Assembly (NCBI GenBank): GCA_026692725.1
Contig: JAPMUG010000003.1
Coordinates: forward strand, 186,001 to 250,000
Length of the DNA: 64,000 bases
Reading direction: 5' to 3'
Source of the DNA: Ecytonucleospora hepatopenaei
Taxonomy: Eukaryota > Microsporidia > Enterocytozoonidae
The translations under genes and the position numbers were made by a program. Shown here piece after piece: positions 45,998 to 55,145 of the stretch (position 1 is its first letter; each line of letters starts with the position of its first letter). The notes below the pieces were generated by a model that saw nothing but the letters and a program-made list of their open reading frames with translations, was not told the DNA's origin and did not search any database.

Positions 45998-46750
45998 ATG
46001 GTTTTTAAAAATTATGCCAATATTAAACACACGGCTCTTTATAAAAAAATATTAAATGGTAATGGTAATTTACACATGAAGAAGAATGAAAAGAGAGCTA
46101 GTTTTATTTTAAATTGGATTAGTAGAAAAAAGAGGAGAGGATTTCATCATTATAATATTAATGGTAATAAAAATAATATAAATATAAATTTAACTGATAA
46201 TAAAAATAATATAAATATAAATTTAACTGATAATATAAATAATATAAATAATAATGATATAAATGATATAAATGATATTAATACTAATAGTAGTGATATC
46301 AATTTAAAAAATAATTTTAAACTTAATGACCACCCTTCTAAATATAGCAGCTACAACTATGTCAGGGGAATCAACAAGAGGAGAGAAAATGCTGAGCTTT
46401 TTTTGGGCGCTGTCAACTCTTTTCTGGACAGGCACCAGTGCAACCCTAAGCTGCATGGATTCCAGCTGGATCAGGAGGCAAAAAACCAACTGGCTGTCAT
46501 TGTGGATGGGTATGGGCTGTGCTTTGACGAGCATGACGGTGACTTGGTGGAGAGACTGCGGATATTTAGAGAAAAACTGAGTGGGGAAATGCACAATGCT
46601 GAAGAAAATGAAATATATGGAGATGAAACATCTAACATTGTAAAATCAGTGGATAAAAAACAAAATATCATAAGGAGGGGAATTATAGAAAATGAAAATA
46701 GTGAAGAAGAAAATCCAAATTATTTATCATTAGAATATTTTTATTTTTAA
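45998..46750 (+). CDS. Protein of unknown function with Asn-rich insert
   Basis: The protein has 250 residues. The N-terminal 50 are basic (KNEKRASFILNWISRKKRRG), then about 55 residues of Asn/Ile repeats (NNININLTD twice), then a GC-rich, clearly constrained domain (residues about 120-205: NAELFLGAVNSFLDRHQCNP, AVIVDGYGLCFDEHDGDLVE). The C-terminus is acidic. The GC shift at about 46320 marks the boundary between repeat-derived and ancestral coding DNA. No family is recognised. Confidence 0.7.
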   Translation: MVFKNYANIKHTALYKKILNGNGNLHMKKNEKRASFILNWISRKKRRGFHHYNINGNKNNININLTDNKNNININLTDNINNINNNDINDINDINTNSSDINLKNNFKLNDHPSKYSSYNYVRGINKRRENAELFLGAVNSFLDRHQCNPKLHGFQLDQEAKNQLAVIVDGYGLCFDEHDGDLVERLRIFREKLSGEMHNAEENEIYGDETSNIVKSVDKKQNIIRRGIIENENSEEENPNYLSLEYFYF

Positions 46751-46804
46751 TAGTAAAAAAATGTTTGATAATAAATTAATAAATAGTAAATTAAATTTAA
46801 TATA

Positions 46805-46925
46805 TTTTTAGTATTGATAATTATTTAATATATTTTTAATATTGATAATTATTTAATATATTTTTAGTATTGATAATTATTTAATGTATTTTTAGTATTG
46901 ATAATTATTTAATGTATTTTTTATT
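46805..46925. repeat. 28-bp tandem repeat, four copies
   Basis: Units contain TATTGATAATTATTTAAT and repeat at exact 28-bp spacing (landmarks 46813, 46841, 46869, 46897). It ends just before the stop of RQC2. Confidence 0.95.
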
Positions 46926-46934
46926 ATAAATATT

Positions 46935-48968
46935 CTATGATTTTGCTAATCTACATTTACCTGGAAGAATGTCTATTATTTCCTGTAATCCTATTGCTCT
47001 AATAAAATTGTTTTCTTTTTTTCCTATGCTTTGCTTGTCAAACTTTTCTATTAGTGTCTGGGCCATCTTTTGTTTGCGCTCTGCTCCCGGGACTATTCGG
47101 GCTGAATACTCATATTTACGAAGGGATGACCATGAACCGGTTATTGGCATTGCATGTTCTATTTCCATCTCTTCTGTCACCTTATTTTCAAACTTAAAAA
47201 TATCACTCTCTGCCTTTTCCTCCCCTTCCTTCTTTTTAAGCTTAAAAACCACTGCTATGGCATACTCCATGCGAACGGGATAAGCCATTGTTTTTTTGCC
47301 TCTGATCATAAATGCACCTTTTTGTATGTGCTCTCCTGCTGGTGCTGTTTTTGATACCTGTGATGCTTCCACATAAAATACATCTTTCATCACTTGCTCG
47401 TTCCATGCTTTGGACATTACCAGAGCCAAATACATGGCATCAATAATGTTTCTTTCTGAATTTCCCTTGCACACGACTGAACTGGCTCCTTTGACGTCAC
47501 AGTGGAAATATAAATCAGTGTTTTCCATATACTTTGAAACTACCATTTCATTTTGCTGTGCATTTCTTCCTCCTATAATTAGAGTGTCATTTTCTGAAAG
47601 TGTAAAATAAAACTTTTCAAACCAGTAAGGCTGTCTTTGCTGTGTTTTGACTGCTTCTCTTTTTGGTTTTAACTTATCCTGTATTGTTTTCATTGCTAAA
47701 ATAGTTTTTGTTTCTTTATTGTCGTTTTTCTTTTTTTGTGCGTATATCTTTTGGATGTTTCTTTCCAATGACTTGTCAAGATCCAGCTCTATTATATCAT
47801 TTTCAAACTTAATATACGCCTTTTTATTTTTTAAATCGTAAGCTTCTATTGCCCTTGCAAATTTATTTCCTTTTTCCTTTTCTTTTCTATAGAAATGATC
47901 AAAAACATTCCAATTCATTTTTTCATCAAATACACTCTTAAATATTTCCATTATTCCTGTAAAAAAATCTCTATTTTCTTCTAAAATAACTGCTGTTTCT
48001 TTTATTGCTTCTGTTTGTTGCTGCAGTTCTTTGACATACTTTTCCTGTGCCTTTTTTATTTTTTCGTGTTTTGCAAGATGCTGCTTTGAAGATTCCTGTT
48101 TGTTTTTTGTGTAATTGTAAAAAACATTTAAAGCATCATTATATGAGTTAAATAAAATAAAACTGCTGTTTTTATTTTCAACAGCTTCTTGCACTGCATC
48201 AAAAGAAAAAAGTTTAAAGCTCTTCTTTATGTCTGTATTTTCACCTGCCCAATAAGAAACTTCTTTGTTTTCTAAAAAACCTTCTTTTTCTTTGGAATAC
48301 GCTGTGTAATCATTCATTTTGTTTTTTATCTTTGTTATGCACCCTTTCCATCCCAGACTGTTTATTTTTTCTCTTACGAAAGTATTAAAATTATCTGGTT
48401 CGATTTCGCTAAAATCTATCTTAAACTGTTCTAAATATTGATTTAAAATAATTTCTCCATATTCACTTTCAAAAGGAAGATTTTTTATAAATTCCTCTTT
48501 TCCCTCACTAAGATTTTCCTTTGTAAAATTTATCTCTATTTTATTCCAGATATATTTACTGCCTTTTACCATTCCTAGCTGGGTAATTGGTCTGTGTATG
48601 TCAACTATAACATCTTGTGAATCTAAAAGAATTACATTTCCTAAACTATAAAATTCAATTACAAGTTTGTACTTTAACAAATCAAAAACAATAATTCTAT
48701 CAAATCCAAATTGATATACCTGCAATATCCTATAGTTTCTTATGTACTCCCTTAGCTTTTTGCTAAAATGATTTATTTCAGTGTCATAAATATGTGTTAA
48801 ATGCATTCTAGAACCAACTTCTATAACAACAATATCTTTTGAAGACATTTTTAAGTAAAATTGCTGTTGTTTCTTTGAATATATGTTAGTAATATACTTG
48901 TTTGTTAGAATACAATTTAATTCATTTGCTATTGCTTTAACATCAAGCACGGTAAATTTTTGCTTCAT
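46935..48968 (-). CDS. RQC2: RQC2/NEMF (NFACT) ribosome quality-control factor
   Basis: The protein has 677 residues. The NFACT-N part has FTVLDVKAIANELNCILTNK, IEVGSRMHLTHI and VYQFGFDRIIVF. A coiled-coil region follows (residues about 290-340), then NFACT-R with WFEKFYFTLSENDTLIIGGR and DLYFHCDVKGASSVVCKG. Rqc2 binds split 60S subunits with a stuck nascent chain and recruits Ala/Thr-charged tRNA for CAT tailing. The C-terminal NFACT-C domain of yeast Rqc2 (1038 residues) is missing; the frame ends soon after NFACT-R. ACCCACATTTCTATG supports the start. Confidence 0.92.
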   Translation of the reverse strand: MKQKFTVLDVKAIANELNCILTNKYITNIYSKKQQQFYLKMSSKDIVVIEVGSRMHLTHIYDTEINHFSKKLREYIRNYRILQVYQFGFDRIIVFDLLKYKLVIEFYSLGNVILLDSQDVIVDIHRPITQLGMVKGSKYIWNKIEINFTKENLSEGKEEFIKNLPFESEYGEIILNQYLEQFKIDFSEIEPDNFNTFVREKINSLGWKGCITKIKNKMNDYTAYSKEKEGFLENKEVSYWAGENTDIKKSFKLFSFDAVQEAVENKNSSFILFNSYNDALNVFYNYTKNKQESSKQHLAKHEKIKKAQEKYVKELQQQTEAIKETAVILEENRDFFTGIMEIFKSVFDEKMNWNVFDHFYRKEKEKGNKFARAIEAYDLKNKKAYIKFENDIIELDLDKSLERNIQKIYAQKKKNDNKETKTILAMKTIQDKLKPKREAVKTQQRQPYWFEKFYFTLSENDTLIIGGRNAQQNEMVVSKYMENTDLYFHCDVKGASSVVCKGNSERNIIDAMYLALVMSKAWNEQVMKDVFYVEASQVSKTAPAGEHIQKGAFMIRGKKTMAYPVRMEYAIAVVFKLKKKEGEEKAESDIFKFENKVTEEMEIEHAMPITGSWSSLRKYEYSARIVPGAERKQKMAQTLIEKFDKQSIGKKENNFIRAIGLQEIIDILPGKCRLAKS

Positions 48969-49699
48969 AGAAATGTGGGTGAAAAATCTATAAAACTTGA
49001 CTATGATTAAAATAAATATTTTTAAATAAATTTATTTACTTTTTGTTTTATTGCGTAAAAATAAGATGCTTTGATAATTAATTTAATTCTATATATTTTT
49101 AAAAAAGCCAAGTTATAAAAAATAACAATACATGATGCAAAAAAACTATTCTGATTATAAAATATTTGAACTTTTTTTTATTTTTTTGAATTTTAACAAA
49201 CCCATAACAATGTACAAAACTTAAAATTCAAATATTATTGGCTTATAAAAGAACTTTGTTATAAACTGTCTTTGAGGAAAAAATGGAGTAAATTTACATT
49301 TTATGACCCTAAAGTTTGCCCCAATTTTAGCATTTTAACTTTTTTTTCAATTAAAAATTAACTTACTACTTCTATACATTGAAACTTTACAGCACGCCGG
49401 GCATTTAATTTTTGATTTGTACAAAAATGCTGGGTGCTTTTCCGCGGCTGATTATTCCTTAAACCAGTCGTGCTTGTATATGGGTCATTACCCAACCAAA
49501 AATAACCCGTTTGGACTCCTGTCTCCTTTGGATTCTTCTGGAGGCTTGACTCATGGGTATTTTAAAAAAGCAAAACATCAAAACCACAGAATATTTAAAA
49601 ATAACATGTTTAAGATGTTTTTACTGAAATTTATAAAAAATTCCTGTAAACATCCATTTCTCTTGGTCATAGATATTGCAGGTAGTGGCCAAATACTCT
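48969..49699. other. Intergenic, start of gene desert
   Basis: Mostly AT-rich without a conserved frame. Short GC-richer patches at 49395-49560 contain an open frame from a non-ATG start (AGCFSAADYSLNQSCLYMGH) that is not recognised and runs antisense into the Merlin remnant. Confidence 0.55.
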
Positions 49700-50030
49700 T
49701 TTCACTTCGCCATTTATGGCTAAAAAATTTTTATTATGTCCAATTTCCTTTAATGGTGTTGGTATAAAAACCTGTTAAAGAATCAATGCAATGAATGATT
49801 ACCTAAATAATGAATGAAATATTTGTTTAAATTTCCATATCCTTTCCAACAATCAGTATAAATTACTGGTCCTAGGAGAAACATGAACAATTCTTATTTC
49901 TGGTGGTCTCTCATTTAGTTCTAACACCCAAACTCCTTAAACATGGTGGTTTCTGTTATATTTTCGTCCACCAAACTTGCCTTCATCGATGTCTTTAAAA
50001 AACTATAACAGCGGGGCCACCTGTCACATC
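49590..50030 (-). pseudogene. Merlin/IS1595-type transposase remnant A
   Basis: On the minus strand the catalytic-core pattern DIDEGKFGGRKYNRNHHV is followed by a stop, then WVLELNERPPE, then (shifted frame) YTDCWKGYGNLNKYF and NTIKGNW. The same pattern occurs in copies B and C. In ISXO2/DDE_Tnp_IS1595 (Merlin in eukaryotes) the three acidic residues lie in the IDE, YTDxW and TIEG motifs. Here at least four stops or frameshifts are present, and the Glu of TIEG is Lys. The copy is dead. Confidence 0.8.
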
Positions 50031-50204
50031 GGTGATTTTTTGTAATTATTTTTAATATACATCACGGTCAAAAAAATTAAAAAATTTTATGGGATTAGAG
50101 CCCTTTATAACACCTTAAATTTTGCTTCAGAGTAAAAATTTGTTTTTTACTTCTATTTTTATGTTTTTAAAAAGTTAATAGTAAATATTTTGAAAGATTT
50201 AAGG

Positions 50205-50960
50205 ATAAATGAATGCATAAAATGTAATTCTAAACAGCGTTTTACGTCTCCTACTTGCTTTTCATTAATCTATACATGTAATTTTTGTAAAAAAAAACTT
50301 CTGTGTTTTAAAACAGTATATTAAAACTTAAAAAAGGGAGAAGAAGGTAAATAAAATTACTTAAACTACTTTTTACATCTATTAGGTTGCGTTCATTTTA
50401 AAAAATAATGCCCTATAGGTACAAGAAATTAAAGAAGCTTGTATCTAAAACCAATCATTATGTCAAAAAACACTATGATAGGTTTTTAAATACAATAGGA
50501 GGTGAAGGCGTTATAGTTGAAATTGATGAAAGTAAATTTGGAAAGCGCAAATATAACAGAGGGCACAAGGTAAAAAGTGTTTGGGTCTTGGGTATGGTAG
50601 AAAAAACTGCAGATAGAAGAATAGTTCTTTTACTAGTAAAAGACCGTACTTAACACTTAAGAAGCCTTAATTTAAAACATGTCGCCTAGCCCAATAAATC
50701 TTACTGATCAGTGGAAAGGCTATAGTAAATTTTCAAATTACTTTGCTCACAAGACAGTAAACCGACCGAAGGGCCCTTATACGGCCCACAAAAGTGGGTG
50801 CATGAAAAATTTGTTTTTTTACCCCAATTTATGAGTTTGGAAAAAATAAAAATCCTGAGAAGAGATTTAGGACTTATTTGGAATTGTTTATTTATAAAAA
50901 AGTGTTTACGATGTAAGTTTACTACCCGCTTTTCGACAAAAACTTCTTTAAATGTCATTT
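50205..50960 (+). pseudogene. Merlin/IS1595-type transposase remnant B, with zinc ribbon
   Basis: The N-terminus at about 50208-50320 encodes a zinc ribbon NECIKCNSKQRFTSP followed by TCNFCKKK (CxxC twice), typical of IS1595/Merlin transposases. The core at 50408-50653 reads VEIDESKFGKRKYNRGHKVK then SVWVLGMVEKT and stops. In another frame at about 50699-50760 comes TDQWKGYSKFSNYFAHKTVN, and later FRTYLELFIYKK, matching the family's YLDEFxWR end. It is broken by several stops and frameshifts. Confidence 0.85.
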
Positions 50961-51057
50961 GCACAAACAAATTGTGAAAACAAAAAAGAGCTGTTTTTAA
51001 AATATTGTTTCAGAAAACTTTTAAAAAAGCATAAATAAACTTATTGAATTAGTAAAT

Positions 51058-51512
51058 ATGTTATTTTTAAACACTTCCTTAGTTCAAATTTCTACATTGC
51101 TTCAGTATAAACTCAGAAATTTAAAAAATTTTATTAAATCAATTAATGATCAAATAAAAAATATTTATGAAAGATTCACAGATAGGATAGGTGGCTCTAA
51201 AAAAATTGTCAAAATCGACGAGAGCAAGTTTGGAAAAAGAAAATACAACAAGGGCCACCATGTTGAAAGAGTTTGGGTGTTGGGTATGGTTGAACGCACC
51301 CCAGAAAGAAGAATGGTTTTTATTTCTGTTAAAAACAGGAATAAAGAAACACTTTAAAAATTATTCTTCGCCATGTTCATCTAGGATCGGTTATATATAC
51401 CGATTCCTGGAAAGGATATACGAAAATAAAAGAAAATTTTATTCATGCTACAGTAAATCATTCTTTACACTTTGTTGATTCCATAACAGGTGTTCATACT
51501 AGCACCATTTAA
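51058..51512 (+). pseudogene. Merlin/IS1595-type transposase remnant C
   Basis: Frame 51058-51357 encodes IVKIDESKFGKRKYNKGHHV and RVWVLGMVERTPERRMVF, then a stop. After a frameshift near 51350 the reading HVHLGSVIYTDSWKGYTKI continues to VNHSLHFVDSITGVHTSTI and a stop. The third catalytic acidic residue (TIEG) is lost at the stop. It has lost the zinc ribbon. Copies B and C share most of their core (SKFGKRKYN, VWVLGMVE), so they belong to one subfamily. Confidence 0.85.
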
Positions 51513-51888
51513 ACAAATTGCCCCCCTTTAAAGAAAAACATTTGCCACAGATTGCTATCTGAGAATAAAATATGGTTGCCATTTACTATTGCTATGGCTA
51601 AAAAAATGGTTGTGTTAATGAATTTATTATTAATTTTATTAAATATAGAGTTTTCCGATCTAATTCGTCTTTTTCCCGAACAATTTCGTTTTTTTAATTA
51701 AAGAAAAAATATAAATTTATTAATTATTAAATTACTCACAGAAAATTCTATAAAAAACATCATTTTAACTTTTGTAATTAGGGTACCAACAATTTTCAAA
51801 TTTTTAAAATGTTAAAAAATTAATAATTTGTTTTAGAAAAAAACATTAAAATGTTTTAAAAACAATAAAAAGAGTATTTTAAATAAAT

Positions 51889-53264
51889 TTATTTGGCTAT
51901 TAATCTTTGAAAAAGTTTTTTTACTGTTAAATTATTTCCTTGGGATGATATAAATTGTTTTTGCTCTGAAAATGAGCGCTCAATATTTGCATTGGTTAAA
52001 TTTACGTATTTAAAATGCTTAAATTTACAATCTCGTAAATTTTTTGATGCATCAATAAAAAATTTTTAATCCACATTTTTATCAACTATTTGATCGAAAC
52101 GATCACTAAAAATTTTTGTTTTCAAGCTATTTTTAACCGAAAAAAAAATTTTTAATTGTTCTTTTAATGTCAAATCAGTTTTCTCTAAATTTTTAATAAC
52201 TGATGGCAAACTTTTTACTTCTTCAAGTAATTTAAATTCAAAAAGAAGTTGTTTATACTGTTTTTCAGCCACTTTAATGCTCTTTGACCCTTCGCGAAAT
52301 TTAGAAAAAACACCTAAAATTTCAGCAAAATGGTTTTTAAAGAAAAGTGCGGACTTGATCCATGTTCCCCACCTAGTTGTAACATAACTGGGAAACTTTG
52401 GCAAACTTTTCGAAAAATTCCAACATTGCTTAAAATGGTGTCCTTTTGACCACTTTATGTTGATCACTTCTAAAAAATGTCCTAAAGTCTTTAATTCCTT
52501 TCTGACGGTTTCAGCAAGGTTATGTAAGTTATGGCAAAGACATATTACATGTTTTACTCCATATTTTTCTTTAAATATCTTGCCTACTTTACGACATACT
52601 GTCGCACCATCAGTTATTAAAACCTTAAATTGATTTTTTTCAATAAAATTTTGATTCACTTTTTTTAATGATAATTCAATTTCATTAAAAATTGTATTTG
52701 AATCTTTGGAATTAATTTTTTTAATATCAATAATAAATTTTTTATTAAATTTTTTAGAAGACAAATTTGACATGTCTATAGCCAATACATCGCCTAAATA
52801 AGACAATTTAGACTCATCAAAAGATAGACAAAAAGATTTATTAATAAATTTATTGTAAATATTGTTTTTTTTTCAATTTCAAAAATTTCTGGCATTAAAC
52901 TTTCTCTATAGAATTCATCAGAATACAGAGGATAGCCCAAAAAGTTAAACAAATTTTTGGTTGCCTCGTTATTTAGGCAGTTAAAAGAAAGCTTATTGGC
53001 ATTTAAAAAAGACATAAATAATTTTAAAAATTTTATTGAATAAAATTCTCCATTATTAAATCTATTTTCGCTGCTAAGTCTTATTTCCATTCTTTCTCTG
53101 TGTCTATTGCTTTTGCAATGACTTTCTAATTTTTTCTTAGTGTTTTCATCAATTTTTGAAATTGAAAAATAACAATATTTACAATAAATTATTTTATTTT
53201 GAACTATAAACTCTTTTGATGAGTCCAAATACTTGTCTAACTGTGATTTTTTTGGCAGGTTAAT
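51889..53264 (-). pseudogene. hAT-family transposase, inactivated
   Basis: Read on the minus strand from about 53264: SQLDKYLDSSKEF, a BED-like finger (YCKYCYFSISKI with HCKSNRH), SFNCLNNEATKNLFNFLGYP, SFDESKLSYLGDVLAIDMS, LITDGATVCRKVGK and HVICLCHNLHNLAETV (the CxxHxxH-like hAT core). After a TAA at about 52066 the C-terminal dimerisation block follows in frame: NANIERSFSEQKQFISSQGN and NLTVKKLFQRLIAK. A frameshift in an A8 run near 52865 and the in-frame TAA are the only lesions found, so it died recently. No clear ATG is found at the N-terminus. Confidence 0.85.
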
Positions 53265-54909
53265 TCTTAAATTTAAAAAAACATATTAAGGTTTTAAAAA
53301 ATTTTTTTAATTAAAAAACAAGAGGGAAAATTGATTACAAGAAATTTTTTTGATAATAAATATTTATTTATTATAAAAAATTCGTTCAAGGTTAAAAATT
53401 TGCTTTGTTTTGTTGTATGAGCTAAAACTTGGCAAATTGTAAGTACCCTATTTGTAATAAACAAACCCTTATGATAAAAAAATCAATAAAAAAACATGCG
53501 GTTATTTTTTAACATATTACTAGTAATATTATTGTTTAAACCAATAATTAAATTGTTTTTAATATTGTTTGAAACCTCCTCAAAAACCATGGGTTAAAAT
53601 TTTTTGACTTTATAAAACGAAATTGATCGGAAAATTATGGAATTTATAGGGACAAAAACGAAATAGATCGGGAAAAAAACGAACTAGATCGGAAAACTCT
53701 ATATACAAAATACATTAATGCCAAAGTACTTCAGTCAAAGGCTAAAAGATTTTAAGACAAACATTTTGTATTAAATTATATTTAAATCTTTTTTTATTAT
53801 ACTTTGCTTAACATTTAATATTTGCACTTTAAAATTTTAAAATTGACTTGTTCTGTTATGAACTTTTTATTTAGCAAAATAAGTTTCTTGAGTTTTAGCA
53901 GGGAAAAAATTTTGCACTTGATCCAATTTTTAAAACATTTCTCCTTTTTGATAGACAAGTTATTAAATTTTATTTTAAAAAATGTGCAAAAATTTTTATA
54001 GAAGAAAAAAAGTTGCTTGTGTTTTGACACATAGTCATTATAAAAAAATAACATATTTTGCCAATGTAGCTTGCTGCTACATGCACAATTCTGTAACAAG
54101 AGATTACCTTGCGGTTGTTGCCCTCTTTGTTTACCATTCATAAGAAAATTTTTTAAAAAACTAATAAATATATGTTTTGAACACATAAATTAATTTTTAA
54201 TCAAAATTGTAGTTTAAAAGAATTTATAAACTTATCTTATTATTAAAAGAATTTTTACCTTATTACTAAAAAAATTATTAGGTAACTCGGATAAAAAATT
54301 TAAAATTAATTTAAAAATAAAAAAATTCTAGTTATTATTATTTTTATTTAATCTTATTTTTTATAAATATAAAATTTGAAAATACAATACATGTTTTGTT
54401 TAAAAAAAACAAAATTTATTGAAAAAAGATACACTAGTTTAAAATTTAATTTAATTTATAACTTTTTATTAAAAATAATATTTACCCATCAAATTAAAAT
54501 GTATAAAAACATTTTTGTTTTTAATTTTGTTAAAAATGTTATTTTTTTATTAAAGAAGTAAAAATTTAAGTTTTAATATTACTTTAAATTATAATTTTTT
54601 TAAGTGTATTATTTTTTAAAATATAATAGCATAATTTTTGAAAAACAAAAAATTTTAAAATTTTACCACATTGTGAAACCTTAAATTTGTTTATTTAAAA
54701 ACACAATAAAATTTTTAACTTAGAACTAAAATCGTAATCTTAAAAACTTTTACATTTAATTTTTTATGATTAAGTTTCCCGCTAGCTTAAATAATCTTTT
54801 TTTATTTTTATTGCCTTTTAAACTGCTTAAAGACACATTAAAATTTTTTAATTTATAACCAAAAGGTATTGTAAGTTTTTAAAAACTTTAATTAATATTT
54901 TTTGCTAAA

Positions 54910-55145
54910 TTTTTTATGGGTGGATATTTCTTGACCCTTAAAAAATTCTCAAAACCCATAAAAAATTTTGTTCACCCATAAAGCCTGTACCCCACCCCTT
55001 TAATTAATTTCTAAACCCATAAGTTATGTTCCTCGACCCATAAATTAAAAGCTTTATTTTTAATTTATCAAGGCAAATAATTGGTGTAAATGCTTTAATG
55101 GTTTAGAGGTTTTTTTTAGGTTTTGAGAATTTTTTATGGGTGTAA
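54910..55145. repeat. Cluster of CCCATAAA/TTTATGGG motifs
   Basis: ACCCATAA-type words occur at least six times in 230 bp, in both orientations (TTTTTTATGGG at 54910 and 55130; ACCCATAA at about 54954, 54974, 55014 and 55036). The pattern is inside the gene desert and is not tied to any open frame. Confidence 0.6.

Noticed and set aside
49417..49767. 116-residue plus-strand frame
   Set aside because: Starts at TTG and its second half runs antisense to Merlin remnant A; no conserved pattern.
53815..54186. 123-residue minus-strand frame in the desert
   Set aside because: Mostly Lys/Phe/Asn runs as expected from AT-rich DNA; only a short GC-richer patch, with no family pattern.
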